Notes: generated from the sequence alone by a model not told the origin. A stretch of DNA of 64,000 nt from Ohtaekwangia koreensis (GCF_900167975.1 NZ_FUZU01000001.1:654580-718579); one strand, 5' to 3'. Positions 17,424 through 26,758 are shown, counted from the stretch's first letter. Numbers and translations: made by a program.

Positions 17424-18170
17424 CTAATAATTTTTAATATCAATGCCACCAAAGATGCAAGTACCTTTCAGTACCAATGTTTTGTCTGGATCAGGTGTCG
17501 TAATGTTTTTACGCTTATCATCCAGACCACCGAATACGCTTACGAGTTCTTCTGTTTGAATTTTCCAGTTGGAAGGAACGACAAGTTTTGTACCGCCAAA
17601 TACTTGTGTAAGTTCAAGCTCAGCACGACCGTTGATGTCGGCTTGTGTCAGGTTAATCTCCACACCACCAAAGAATGTAGTAGCCTCGCCGCCCTTAAAG
17701 TCTTTCGAGATGATAACTTTTTTGGCACCGCCAAATACCGTTATAGCGTTGATAAAATCTTCTTCTGTGTTTTGAGAACTCATCGCTGAGAACTGTTGAT
17801 GCTGTTTTTCATTCCAGCGTTTCCATGCACCGTCACGATTGCGTTTGGGTTTGAAGATCATTACTAAGCCTATAAAGATGATGATGATAGGCCAGAAGAA
17901 TTGTTCGATTGATATATCTTCGATGAACCTGTCAGCGAGAAATACAGATCCGATAGCAACCGGAACCAACCACCCCCAGTCACGGAACCTATGTTTAGCG
18001 CCAACAAACACACCAAAGGTGATAAGCGCCATTTGCCATGTAAAAAGCCAGGATGGTAAATCGGCTCCTGCTTTTTTAGCAAGCAACACTGCGCCAACCG
18101 CTACGATGATCAAGCCTCCCCACGCGCGTCCTGATTGATTAGAAGGAGATGTATTTTCTTGTGTATCCAT
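17424..18170 (-). CDS. LiaF-like membrane protein with C-terminal beta domain
   Basis: This 248-residue protein has four hydrophobic helices (about residues 18-107) of the LiaI/LiaF-like transmembrane region, then a soluble C-terminal domain (about 135-248) with repeated FGG motifs (AITVFGGAKKVIISKDFKGG, FFGGVEINL, VFGGTKLVVP, IFGGIDIKN). In Firmicutes LiaF restrains a cell-envelope stress kinase. Bacteroidota homologues often sit near LytTR systems, as here. A role in envelope stress sensing is inferred. A shorter paralogue lies 376 bp upstream on the same strand. Confidence 0.8.
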   Translation of the reverse strand: MDTQENTSPSNQSGRAWGGLIIVAVGAVLLAKKAGADLPSWLFTWQMALITFGVFVGAKHRFRDWGWLVPVAIGSVFLADRFIEDISIEQFFWPIIIIFIGLVMIFKPKRNRDGAWKRWNEKQHQQFSAMSSQNTEEDFINAITVFGGAKKVIISKDFKGGEATTFFGGVEINLTQADINGRAELELTQVFGGTKLVVPSNWKIQTEELVSVFGGLDDKRKNITTPDPDKTLVLKGTCIFGGIDIKNY

Positions 18171-18546
18171 TTTCGTTGATTTATATTCAAATGTACGGGC
18201 AGATTACCCTCACGACTATGGCATATAGGTCTGTAAAGGCGACCGGTAGGTGAAAAGAGGAAAGCGGGCGGTGAAAATTTTTTGGGGCGGTATTCCCTCT
18301 GGCAAGTATACTTCAAGAGCATCCATTGGTAAGGTAAAGTTGTTGGTTAGCTAGCAAGCTTAGCGGATGGCGTTTGCTTTATGTACCTCTGTGTCTTCTT
18401 TGTGCCAGGGATTTTAATGCTACGACAACAAGTGATTGCCCCATAGCTTCTCCGTTAGACGAAGGGATATAGTACCGATCTCTGTAAATAAAAAATGGCT
18501 TTGCCGAATCTCAGCAAAGCCATGAAAATGTCAGGAGTGATGATAT
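18171..18546. other. Intergenic region between the two LiaF/LiaI-like paralogues
   Basis: This 376-bp gap carries the presumed minus-strand promoter of the LiaF-like gene near 18180-18290. That segment resembles the sequence upstream of the paralogue (18925-19025). The stretch CCTCTGTGTCTTCTTTGTGC around 18385-18405 resembles a CTCTGTGT-type intergenic repeat seen in other bacterial genomes. The terminator of the upstream paralogue lies at its far end (18486-18523). No convincing gene was found. Confidence 0.45.
18486..18523 (-). terminator. Intrinsic terminator of the LiaI-like paralogue
   Basis: ATGGCTTTGC (18495-18504) and GCAAAGCCAT (18514-18523) form a perfect 10-bp stem with a 9-base loop. 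On the minus strand it is followed by a T-rich run (complement of 18486-18494). It lies 24 bases after the stop of the gene at 18547-18915. Confidence 0.8.
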
Positions 18547-18915
18547 TTACCTGCAGTAATGTTTACGGCTCGGTTTCAACATGATGCTTAAGCCAATGGC
18601 GATGATAATCAGCGGCCACATAAAATTCCCGATAGAGAAACCTTCAACGAAGCGCTCAGTCAGGAATAAAAGACCTATCGCTACGGGTATCAACCATCTG
18701 AAATTACGGAAACTATGTCGCGCACCTTGATATATACCTGCGGCAACGACAATCATCGGCCAGGTAAATAACCACTCGGGGAGTTCAGCCCCGGCTTTAT
18801 GGGCAAGCAATACAGTACCCACTGTTACAACAACGAGTCCGCCCAATACCCGCCCCTTTCGTTTCTCAGCTTTTCTATTTTCTTTACTTTCCAAAGTATC
18901 ATTGATGGTTTCCAT
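18547..18915 (-). CDS. LiaI-like membrane protein, short paralogue lacking the beta domain
   Basis: These 122 residues align almost end to end with the first ~118 residues of the LiaF-like neighbour. Shared blocks include KAGAELPEWLFTWPM against KAGADLPSWLFTWQM and RWLIPVAIG against GWLVPVAIG. It stops just after the fourth helix (MLKPSRKHYCR). It therefore lacks the FGG-repeat soluble domain and could act as a separate membrane anchor or modulator. The gene has its own terminator. It looks like a tandem duplicate that lost, or never had, the C-terminal half; the sequence ends cleanly without a visible frameshift remnant. Confidence 0.8.
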   Translation of the reverse strand: METINDTLESKENRKAEKRKGRVLGGLVVVTVGTVLLAHKAGAELPEWLFTWPMIVVAAGIYQGARHSFRNFRWLIPVAIGLLFLTERFVEGFSIGNFMWPLIIIAIGLSIMLKPSRKHYCR

Positions 18916-19109
18916 AAGTGGTATAGTTTTTTATTTCAATTTACGGTCAAGAGGTATAGATCGGCCATTGCGATTAGGTGTACCGTAGAGACGCGTAGGT
19001 GAATGAAAGAACGCAGTCGGCAAACAATCACACCGGTCATCATGTTTTTGTAAAAGGTATGCGTACAACCAACTTTTAAATTATTTTTGTTATATAAAAA
19101 AAGAACCCT

Positions 19110-19664
19110 ATGAAAAACAATTTACTATTGTCAGGGGCATTTTGCGCCCTAACGTTTTTTGCAAGTTGCAGTGATGATGATATACCAGCCATCGAGTACA
19201 AGGAGCAAGGCTTCGTAAAAGGCCAGATCACAGGAACTGCTTCCGATGATGCCACTGCCATCAATGAGAGTTTTAGCTATTCAAAGTATAATCCCGGTTA
19301 TTTTGATGGACCATATGCTTCCAACTATGTGGTGAATGATAATGGCACGATTGACATCAATATAGTGCGGCAGGATGTTCAGGGTGGTGGCGGAGTATAT
19401 ATCAACTTGCTGTTGGATGGCCCTGGAGACACTTCACCTGCATATGAGGTTGAACTCACATATATCAAGGAGTCTGATAAAATTCTATACTTCTCTACAG
19501 AATCGGATTCGGACAATGAATCTGACGTGACAAATTTTTCCTTTGATGCAACCTCTGGTCGCGTGAAAGGAGAATTTTCAATTGAAGGAAGCGATAACAG
19601 TACAAACAACGACGCTACTGTAACAGGTTCTTTCGATGTGGTAGTGAAGCAGGTAATCCAATAA
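19110..19664 (+). CDS. Surface-type lipoprotein, tandem paralogue 1
   Basis: This 184-residue protein has a lipoprotein signal peptide with lipobox FFASC (Cys20) followed at once by SDDD, an acidic lipoprotein-export signal that in Bacteroidota directs proteins to the cell surface. The body is small, acidic and beta-rich, with the markers YKEQGFVKGQITGT, FSFDATSGRVKGEF and NDATVTGSFDVVVKQ. No known domain is recognised. A near relative follows 9 bp downstream. A TATTTTTG box at 19082-19089 could be the -7 element, but no -33 partner is spaced correctly. Confidence 0.75.
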   Translation: MKNNLLLSGAFCALTFFASCSDDDIPAIEYKEQGFVKGQITGTASDDATAINESFSYSKYNPGYFDGPYASNYVVNDNGTIDINIVRQDVQGGGGVYINLLLDGPGDTSPAYEVELTYIKESDKILYFSTESDSDNESDVTNFSFDATSGRVKGEFSIEGSDNSTNNDATVTGSFDVVVKQVIQ

Positions 19665-19673
19665 CGAACGAAT

Positions 19674-20234
19674 ATGAAAAGCGCTTTTAAGGTCCTCTTG
19701 ATGGCCGTAGCAATTATAGTATTTGCTCGTTGCAGTGACGATGATGAACCAGCACTGGAGTATAGACAGCAGGGATTTGTAAAAGGTACGATTGCCGGAA
19801 CTACAGGTTCAAGCAGTGCCATCATAAACGAATCGTTTACCTACTCACAGTATCTGCCAGGTTTATATGGAGAAGAAGGTATGTCATATTATGAAATTAA
19901 TGATGATGGATCAATTTACGCCCGTGTCATCCGACATGATGTAAATACAGGTGGATATGTTGGTTTTTACTTTACTCTTGATGATGAAAATGATGTAACA
20001 CCAGAAGATGTATATTATATCGTGATCTATAGAAATAACAATTTGGATGGTAAGGCCTTTGATTTTTCTATCAGTTCATCCGGGAATGACTTTTCAATAT
20101 CAGACTTTTCGTTTGATATTTCTTCCGGAAGAACAAAGGGTAAATATGTATTGGAAGGATCCGCAAACAGTACAGGCAAAAACGCCACGGTTACCGGAGA
20201 GTTTGATGTCGTGATAAAACAAATCGTATATTAA
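19674..20234 (+). CDS. Surface-type lipoprotein, tandem paralogue 2
   Basis: This 186-residue protein has lipobox VFARC followed by SDDDEPA, so it is predicted to be lipidated and surface-exposed. It shares its architecture and motifs with the upstream gene (YRQQGFVKGTIAGT, FSFDISSGRTKGKY, NATVTGEFDVVIKQI) but diverges in the middle. The pair is clearly a tandem duplication. Function is unknown; no enzymatic residues are apparent. The short gap suggests one transcript ending at the terminator at 20262-20290. Confidence 0.75.
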   Translation: MKSAFKVLLMAVAIIVFARCSDDDEPALEYRQQGFVKGTIAGTTGSSSAIINESFTYSQYLPGLYGEEGMSYYEINDDGSIYARVIRHDVNTGGYVGFYFTLDDENDVTPEDVYYIVIYRNNNLDGKAFDFSISSSGNDFSISDFSFDISSGRTKGKYVLEGSANSTGKNATVTGEFDVVIKQIVY

Positions 20235-20261
20235 TCAATATCTGTTGATTACTGTGTAATT

Positions 20262-20290
20262 AAAAATAGCCGCTAACAGCGGCTATTTTT
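20262..20290. terminator. Bidirectional intrinsic terminator
   Basis: AAAAATAGCCGCT (20262-20274) and AGCGGCTATTTTT (20278-20290) form a perfect 13-bp stem with a 3-base loop, giving a T-run on both strands. It ends the lipoprotein pair (plus) and the rhamnosidase gene (minus), which converge here. Confidence 0.92.
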
Positions 20291-20320
20291 ATGAGTATAT
20301 ATATAGATTCGATCACTACA

Positions 20321-23029
20321 CTAAGGCATACTATATTCAAAGTGATAGACTCCTGATCCAATCGCCAGCCTGGAATCATTGCCAATGGTTTGTGATTTGA
20401 ATTTTGAGGCATTAATATCTTTCATTTGCTCCGTTATCTTCTTTCCGGAAGCTTTTGGCAGTACTACCTCTGCGGTTGTATTGGCAGGTATAACAATGTC
20501 AATTTTAAAATTGCCATTCTCAATTTTCCAGGCCGATTTCGCAAGGCCATATATAGTCTTTAGCTCCGCTGTAGCGCTCGACAGTTTCCCTCCAGGTTGA
20601 GGGGCAATCATGATTTGTTTATACCCGGGAGATGCTTCCCTTAATCCGGCTACTGTTCTATACATCCAGTCACCGATAGCGCCATAGGCATAATGATTAA
20701 ATGAATTCATACCCGGTGTTTGAAATGTACTATCCGGTTTCATACCATCCCAACGCTCCCATATAGTAGTCGCGCCCATTTTAACAGGATATAGCCACGA
20801 TGGATATTCTTCCTGCAGAAGCAGGTCGTAAGCGACATCTGTATATCCGAAGCGGGTAAGCACATGGCAGAGGTAAGGTGTGCCGAGAAAACCGGTAGTC
20901 AGGTGGTTGCCATAGTCTTTTACATTTTGCGCGAGCTTCTCAGCAGCCTGTGAACGCATCGTTTCGGGAAGCATATCAAAATGCAAAGCAAGTACATAAG
21001 CAGTTTGGGTACTCGACACCAATCTGCCGGAAGGCGTTACATATTCTTTTATAAAAGCATCTTTAATCTTCTTTAGTTGAGATGTATAGTGTTGTACATC
21101 GGCTGTCTTTCCCAATACTTGTGCCGTGTTCAACATCAACTGCGTTGAATATGCCCAGAAGCATTGCGCGATCAAATATTTATCCGTTACAGCAGAGCGA
21201 CCATCATTATCATCGAAGGGTCTATAGAAAAGCCAGTCACCAAAGTGGAAGCCTGTGTTCCAAAGATCATTCTTGCTTTTACTTTCCATAAAGCCTACCC
21301 AGGCTTTCATGCTTTCGTATTGTTGCTCGAGGATTTTCTGATCGCCATATGCATAGTATAGATTCCAGGGTATAATAACAGCAACATCGGCCCAGCCTGT
21401 GGAGGCAACATCATTATCACTCAATACATTTGGAATGACGAATGGCACGGCACCGTCTTTACGTTGATCGGCTGCGAGATCCTTCAACCATTTGTGAAAG
21501 AACGGAGCTACATTCATGTTATACGCAGCCGTGCGAAAGAAGACCTGTGCATCGCCTGTCCAGCCCAACCGCTCATCACGTTGTGGACAATCGGAAGGTA
21601 TATCTACAAAATTTCCTTTTTGCCCCCATTGAATATTATGCTGCAGTTGATTTACCAATGCATTAGAGGAAGTAAAATTCCCCGTAGGTTGCATATCCGA
21701 ATATACGGCCGTGGCTATAATTTTATCAGGTGTCAATGTACCCGGATATCCTTCGACATGCGCATAGCGGAAGCCGAAGAAACTGAAGCGCGGTTCGTAT
21801 ACTTCTTCTTCACCACCTTTCAGTGTATATACAATCTCCGCTTTGGCGGCACGTAAATTATCAAGGTATATATTTTTGTTTTTGTCGAGCACCTCAGCAT
21901 GGTGTATGGTTATTTTGTCACCTGCTTTACCTTTAACTTTCAGTGTAACCCATCCCACCAGGTTCTGTCCGAAGTCAATAACAGTCTCACCTTTGGGTGT
22001 TTTAAAGATTTTTACGGGCTTAAACGTTTCATGTTTTTTTACAGGTGGGCCATACGAGGCAAGTATATTTTCTTTTCCTCCGTTCACCACCGTTACGGAA
22101 GACCAATCGGCATCCCGAAAGGTTGATTGCGTCCAATCTTTCTTTTCGAGTTGCGCATCGTATGCTTCACCGTAGTATATACCGGCTTTGCGAATTGGCC
22201 CTGTTGATGATTTCCATTGCGCATCAGAAGTGATTACTTCAGATGTACCATCCATATAGGTTACTTCAAGCTGGTATAGCAGCCCCAATGTTTTTCCATA
22301 GATATTTTTTTTGTCTCCCCATGCAAGGTTGCCTCGGTACCAGCCATCGCCCAGGAATACACCGGTAGCATTGTTGCCTTGCTTTAGTAAAGCGGTAACA
22401 TCGTATGTTTGGTATTGAAGTCTCTTGTTATAGCTTGTCCAGCCAGGCGTAAGGTACTGATCGCCTACACGCTTACCATTGACATGTGCTTCGTATAGTC
22501 CATGCGAAGTAATATATAGTCTCCCGGATTTTATAGTTTTCTTCAGATCAAAAATTCTGCGCAGGAGCGGGGCTGGCCCGTTCACACTGTCACCTGGTAC
22601 AGCAGGCTCAATCCATTGTGCTGTCCAATCTGTTGCTTGCAGCAATCCCAACTCAAAAAAGACAGGTTTACTCCAGGCGGAAGCATTTCCTTTGTTATCC
22701 CAGACGCGTGCCTGCCAGTGGTACCGTTGTTTTGCTTTGAGCGGTGAACCACTATAGGTAATAAATGCTGATTGATCGGAAGTAACTTTCCCGGTTTGCC
22801 AGAGAATGTTTTTAAAACTTTCATCCCTGCTCACGCGCAACTCGTAAGCAGTTTGCAATACATCGCGTTGTGGTGAGACCAGCGTCCAGCTAAAACGTGG
22901 AGCCGTGATATCCAGTCCAATAGGATTATTTTGATATTCAGTCGTGAGCTCAGCGATCTGAAGTTTTTGCGCCACAGCAGATAAACCTGCCGTGATGCAA
23001 AAAAAGAATACAAGTAGTATACGTGGCAT
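20321..23029 (-). CDS. GH78 alpha-L-rhamnosidase, exported
   Basis: This 902-residue enzyme releases L-rhamnose from glycans or glycosides. A signal peptide ends near LSAVAQ (residue 21). A fibronectin-like N-terminal domain with NPIGLDITAPRFSWTL is followed by the Bac_rhamnosid_N domain (WTAQWIEP), a concanavalin-like domain, the six-hairpin catalytic domain and a C-terminal beta domain. The proposed general acid is Glu486 in DCPQRDERLGWTGDAQVF and the base is Glu758 in TIWERWDGM. The product is presumably periplasmic. It is a single-gene unit; no rhamnose catabolic genes are adjacent. Pectin-type rhamnogalacturonan fits the arabinan locus nearby, but the substrate is inferred. Confidence 0.93.
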   Translation of the reverse strand: MPRILLVFFFCITAGLSAVAQKLQIAELTTEYQNNPIGLDITAPRFSWTLVSPQRDVLQTAYELRVSRDESFKNILWQTGKVTSDQSAFITYSGSPLKAKQRYHWQARVWDNKGNASAWSKPVFFELGLLQATDWTAQWIEPAVPGDSVNGPAPLLRRIFDLKKTIKSGRLYITSHGLYEAHVNGKRVGDQYLTPGWTSYNKRLQYQTYDVTALLKQGNNATGVFLGDGWYRGNLAWGDKKNIYGKTLGLLYQLEVTYMDGTSEVITSDAQWKSSTGPIRKAGIYYGEAYDAQLEKKDWTQSTFRDADWSSVTVVNGGKENILASYGPPVKKHETFKPVKIFKTPKGETVIDFGQNLVGWVTLKVKGKAGDKITIHHAEVLDKNKNIYLDNLRAAKAEIVYTLKGGEEEVYEPRFSFFGFRYAHVEGYPGTLTPDKIIATAVYSDMQPTGNFTSSNALVNQLQHNIQWGQKGNFVDIPSDCPQRDERLGWTGDAQVFFRTAAYNMNVAPFFHKWLKDLAADQRKDGAVPFVIPNVLSDNDVASTGWADVAVIIPWNLYYAYGDQKILEQQYESMKAWVGFMESKSKNDLWNTGFHFGDWLFYRPFDDNDGRSAVTDKYLIAQCFWAYSTQLMLNTAQVLGKTADVQHYTSQLKKIKDAFIKEYVTPSGRLVSSTQTAYVLALHFDMLPETMRSQAAEKLAQNVKDYGNHLTTGFLGTPYLCHVLTRFGYTDVAYDLLLQEEYPSWLYPVKMGATTIWERWDGMKPDSTFQTPGMNSFNHYAYGAIGDWMYRTVAGLREASPGYKQIMIAPQPGGKLSSATAELKTIYGLAKSAWKIENGNFKIDIVIPANTTAEVVLPKASGKKITEQMKDINASKFKSQTIGNDSRLAIGSGVYHFEYSMP

Positions 23030-23096
23030 AAGGTTGGTGTTATGCCGGTAAAATAAAAAGTTACATGTAATTAACTACCCTGCTCTTTACTGTGTG

Positions 23097-23672
23097 CTAT
23101 AAAAGATTGTGAAGTTTAGCGTATTGCAGCAACATAATTGTTTTCGCGTCACGAATCTCTCCAGAAGCAATCATGCCGTAAGCCTTTTCGAAGTCAAGCT
23201 CCAGTACTTCGATGTTTTCATCCTCATCTACACCACCACCCTCATTTACTTTCTGTTCGTGCGAATACTCACCAATAAAGAAATAGAGTATCTCGGTAAC
23301 AGATCCCGGTGACATGTAAACTTCAAAGATCTTTTTAACGTGCGAGATGCGATACCCGGTTTCTTCTTCGGTTTCTCTGCGGATGCAATCTTCAGGGTTG
23401 TCAAGATCCAATAAGCCGGCACAAGTCTCAACCAACATTCCACTTTCATTTCCATTCACGAACGTGGGCAACCTGAATTGTCGTGTGAGAATTACGGTGC
23501 GTTGTTGCTTATTATATAGTAGGATGGTAGCACCATTGCCACGATCATAAGCCTCGCGGCTTTGCGTGGTTTCATGGCCATGCTTGTCGGTGAAAGTATA
23601 GGTATACTTGTAAAGCTTATACCAGTTGGCAGAAAGAATTTCTTTCTGAAGAATCTTAACAGAGGAGGTCAT
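23097..23672 (-). CDS. nudK: Nudix hydrolase, NudK-like (GDP-mannose/ADP-sugar pyrophosphatase)
   Basis: This 191-residue cytoplasmic hydrolase has an intact Nudix box: GLLDLDNPEDCIRRETEEET followed by GY, with all three REUxEE glutamates present. The upstream segment GNGATILLYNKQQRTVILTR and the C-terminal region GVDEDENIEVLEL match the NudK/AdpP group, which hydrolyses nucleotide sugars. Exact substrate is not determined by sequence. It lies 93 bp behind the exonuclease gene on the same strand. Confidence 0.82.
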   Translation of the reverse strand: MTSSVKILQKEILSANWYKLYKYTYTFTDKHGHETTQSREAYDRGNGATILLYNKQQRTVILTRQFRLPTFVNGNESGMLVETCAGLLDLDNPEDCIRRETEEETGYRISHVKKIFEVYMSPGSVTEILYFFIGEYSHEQKVNEGGGVDEDENIEVLELDFEKAYGMIASGEIRDAKTIMLLQYAKLHNLL

Positions 23673-23765
23673 TTGTTTTGCTATCAGTGATTATAGTCTG
23701 AAGGTCTTTAAACTTGATCCTCGTCTGTTTTGTTGCATGCTGTTTTTAGTAAACAGCAAACAACG

Positions 23766-24401
23766 CTATACAACAACAGGTTGTGCAGTGATCAGTCTCT
23801 TGTAGATCTCCAGGCATACCCATGCATCGGTGGCTGCATATTCAAGTTGCTTTTCAGTAAGAGTCGGTGCTTCCCAGTTGGAAGTTTGCGCACTTTTCGA
23901 AATCCTGAATCCCAATAAAAGTCCGGTGAGTTTTTTTACACTCTCCACTTGCAGACCTTTTTCTTTAGACAGTGTTGCAAGCTCTACAAATGCCTGGGGT
24001 TGGAATCGCTTGTTCTTTTGCAATGCCTTGATGTCGTCACGAATCGCGACACCGGCTTTTATGATATTATCATTTTCAAAAAAAGCAGCCAGCTCATCTG
24101 TTACACCAGTATGATGCAACCTGATCAGGAATACTTTATGAGGTAACGCGAGCTGCAGGAGCGCCACGTTGTACGATTGTCCTTTTTTAAAACTCGGGCG
24201 CGTTTCCGTATCAAACCCGACTGCATCGTGCTTTTCCATCTCTTTGATGGCTTTCGAGAGCTTTTCTGTATCCGTAATCACGCTCACTTTTCCACTGAAA
24301 GCCTTCAGTGGGAGCAAGTTGAGCTCGTCAGCCGTGATGTTCGTTTTAGGCTCTACACTATGCTCGGCAGCGTTGTTGAGATGTTCTTTCGGAGGAGTCA
24401 T
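23766..24401 (-). CDS. Ribonuclease D-like 3'-5' exonuclease (DEDD family)
   Basis: This protein of about 211 residues has a single DEDD exonuclease domain. Exo I is AVGFDTETRPSF (Asp, Glu), Exo II contains IKAGVAIRDDIKAL, and Exo III is YAATDAWVCLEIYKRL (Tyr/Asp). No HRDC domain follows, so it is shorter than classic RNase D. It probably trims RNA or single-stranded nucleic acid. The frame extends 14 codons further to a GTG at 24443; the ATG at 24401 (MTPPKEHL) is preferred but not certain. Confidence 0.85.
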   Translation of the reverse strand: MTPPKEHLNNAAEHSVEPKTNITADELNLLPLKAFSGKVSVITDTEKLSKAIKEMEKHDAVGFDTETRPSFKKGQSYNVALLQLALPHKVFLIRLHHTGVTDELAAFFENDNIIKAGVAIRDDIKALQKNKRFQPQAFVELATLSKEKGLQVESVKKLTGLLLGFRISKSAQTSNWEAPTLTEKQLEYAATDAWVCLEIYKRLITAQPVVV

Positions 24402-24598
24402 TAAAAAATCCAAATTGACAGCGTTTAAAAAATTTCCTTCCACTTAAGCCATTAAGATAATTTAAAAAATCGTCCCATCTTTTAATCGCTATAAATTTTC
24501 ATTCATATTCTGAAAACAAGTTGCCCCGATCCCCCAATTGCGCTGCAAATCCTGTTTAATTTTTACTTATTTTGAGCCCTCCTTAAAACCTGAACCGA

Positions 24599-26308
24599 AT
24601 GTTTGACTCTTTATTTCGAAAGAAACCCCTGTCCAAAATTCTGCTGGATGCTGAGCAAGGTGTTGATGACGGGCATGGCACCCACGGCCTTAAAAAAATA
24701 TTAGGCGTCAAAGACCTCACTTCTATGGGCATTGCCGCAGTTGTGGGCGCGGGCATTTTCTCTACCATCGGTACAGCAGCCTTTAACGGTGGCCCGGGTA
24801 TCTCTCTCTTGTTTATTATCACGGCTGTTACCTGCGGGTTTTCAGCTTTGTGTTATGCCGAGTTTGCAAGCCGGGTACCGATCGCAGGAAGTGCCTATAC
24901 ATATGCATATGTATCATTCGGTGAGTTGGTTGCATGGATTATCGGCTGGGCTTTAATCCTGGAATATGCGATCGGAAATATAGTGGTGGCTATATCCTGG
25001 AGTGGCTATTTCAATAACCTGCTGGAAGGTTTTGGTTTACATCTGCCAGCCTGGCTTACCACAGACCCCACTACAGCAAAGCATGCCTTTCTGCTTTCGC
25101 AGGAAGCAGTAGCGGCCGGCACTCCGCTAACGGAGAGCCTACTGTACGCACAAAATGCGTGGAATACAGCTCCTGTAATATTCGGTAAACATATATTTGT
25201 TAACCTGCCCGCGTTCATCATCGTGGTTCTCATTAGTATACTTACGTATATAGGTATCCGGGAAAGTAAGAAGATGACGAATTTCCTGGTGGTGTTTAAA
25301 TTACTGGTGATTATACTGGTAATTCTGGTCGGTTTCTTTTTTGTTGATCCAGGAAACTGGAGCCCTTTTTTACCAAATGGATTTGAAGGTGTACTGCGCG
25401 GGGTATCAGCGGTGTTTTATGCGTATATAGGCTTTGATGCAATCTCAACGACAGCCGAGGAATGTAAAAATCCGCAGCGCGATTTACCACGGGGTATGAT
25501 TTATTCATTGGTGATCTGTACCGTCCTATATATACTTATAGCTTTTGTATTAACCGGAATGGTGCCTTTCACACAACTGAAAGTCGCAGATCCGTTAGCA
25601 TTTGTTTTTGATACCGTAGGACAAAAATGGATTGGTTATATAGTTTCCGTCAGCGCTGTGATTGCCACCACAAGTGTGTTGCTTGTATTTCAATTGGGAC
25701 AACCACGTATTTGGATGAGCATGAGCCGTGATGGCCTGATGCCAAAAGCATTCGCGAAGATTCACCCAAAGTATCAAACACCCTGGTTCTCTACCATTAT
25801 AACCGGATGTATTGTAGCGATCCCGTCTTTGTTCATGGAAAGCGGACTGATGACTGACCTTACAAGTATCGGAACATTGTTTGCATTTGTACTGGTGTCA
25901 GCCGGAGTACTAACGTTACCTCATGTTACCAATATAAAAGGCACTGCACCCGCTGGTAAATTTAAGTTGCCCTATATCAATGGTAAATTTATAGTGCCGG
26001 TATTGTATATCGTGTTTATTTATTTTTCCCGTGATAGAGTTTTATCCGCAGTGCAAAATATAGGCAATGAAGGTCTTCAGGAAATCCTGTTCCTCATCTT
26101 TATCATATTAGGAGCTATACTTAGTGTATTAACCTTTATACGCAACTACTCCATTATACCTATACTGGGTGTTTTATTCTGCGCGTATTTACTGATCGAG
26201 ATCCCCGCACTTTCCTGGCTCTATTTCTTTTGCTGGATGGGTGTAGGGTTGGTGATCTACTTTAGCTATGGGTATTGGAAGAGTAAGCTAGCAACAAATA
26301 AGAGTTGA
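24599..26308 (+). CDS. APC-family amino acid permease (cationic amino acid transporter-like)
   Basis: This 569-residue membrane protein has about 14 hydrophobic helices. The N-terminus carries LGVKDLTSMGIAAVVGAGIF, the helix-1 substrate motif GAGIF of the APC superfamily. Later landmarks are FYAYIGFDAISTTAEECKNP and a long extracellular loop at about 150-200 before LTYIGIRESKKM, which match the CAT subgroup. By family it imports an amino acid. Specificity is unknown. It appears to be transcribed alone, divergent from the exonuclease, with the GlcG-like gene 36 bp downstream. Confidence 0.9.
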   Translation: MFDSLFRKKPLSKILLDAEQGVDDGHGTHGLKKILGVKDLTSMGIAAVVGAGIFSTIGTAAFNGGPGISLLFIITAVTCGFSALCYAEFASRVPIAGSAYTYAYVSFGELVAWIIGWALILEYAIGNIVVAISWSGYFNNLLEGFGLHLPAWLTTDPTTAKHAFLLSQEAVAAGTPLTESLLYAQNAWNTAPVIFGKHIFVNLPAFIIVVLISILTYIGIRESKKMTNFLVVFKLLVIILVILVGFFFVDPGNWSPFLPNGFEGVLRGVSAVFYAYIGFDAISTTAEECKNPQRDLPRGMIYSLVICTVLYILIAFVLTGMVPFTQLKVADPLAFVFDTVGQKWIGYIVSVSAVIATTSVLLVFQLGQPRIWMSMSRDGLMPKAFAKIHPKYQTPWFSTIITGCIVAIPSLFMESGLMTDLTSIGTLFAFVLVSAGVLTLPHVTNIKGTAPAGKFKLPYINGKFIVPVLYIVFIYFSRDRVLSAVQNIGNEGLQEILFLIFIILGAILSVLTFIRNYSIIPILGVLFCAYLLIEIPALSWLYFFCWMGVGLVIYFSYGYWKSKLATNKS

Positions 26309-26344
26309 TCCTTTTCAAAATCACAGTATATAATTAACCCATGC

Positions 26345-26758
26345 ATGTATACTATACAAAAAGTAAGCTCTAAAGAAGCACAGGCTTTGATCAACGCAGT
26401 GATCGCGGAAGCGGAGCGGATCAATGAATCTATAGCGGTAGCTATAGTAGGCCCGGAAGGGGAGCCTATTGCTTTTCTGCGTATGGATGAAGCCAGCCCT
26501 GCAGCATCGGTTATTGCACAGAACAAAGCCTATACTTCTGCGCGCGATCGTAAGTCTACGCGCAAAATGGGCGAGTTTATGTTAGACAATGACCGCCCTC
26601 CAGCCTTCTGGGGCGATAAAGGTATAACTGGCTTTGGCGGTGGTTTACCCATCGTTCAAAACAATAAAGTTATAGGCGGAATCGGCATCAGCGGTTTGTC
26701 AGAAGACGAAGATGAAAGGATTGCTGCCATCGCTATTCAAGCAGTATATAAGTATTGA
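26345..26758 (+). CDS. GlcG/HbpS-family (DUF336) protein
   Basis: This 137-residue cytoplasmic protein fits the GlcG/HbpS fold: EAQALINAVIAEAERINESI, then DEASPAASVIAQNKAYTSAR and a C-terminal GGLPIVQNNKVIGGIGISG. Some family members bind haem or small molecules, but no conclusive ligand is visible. The gene follows the permease by 36 bp and may be co-transcribed with it. Function is unknown. Confidence 0.8.
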   Translation: MYTIQKVSSKEAQALINAVIAEAERINESIAVAIVGPEGEPIAFLRMDEASPAASVIAQNKAYTSARDRKSTRKMGEFMLDNDRPPAFWGDKGITGFGGGLPIVQNNKVIGGIGISGLSEDEDERIAAIAIQAVYKY

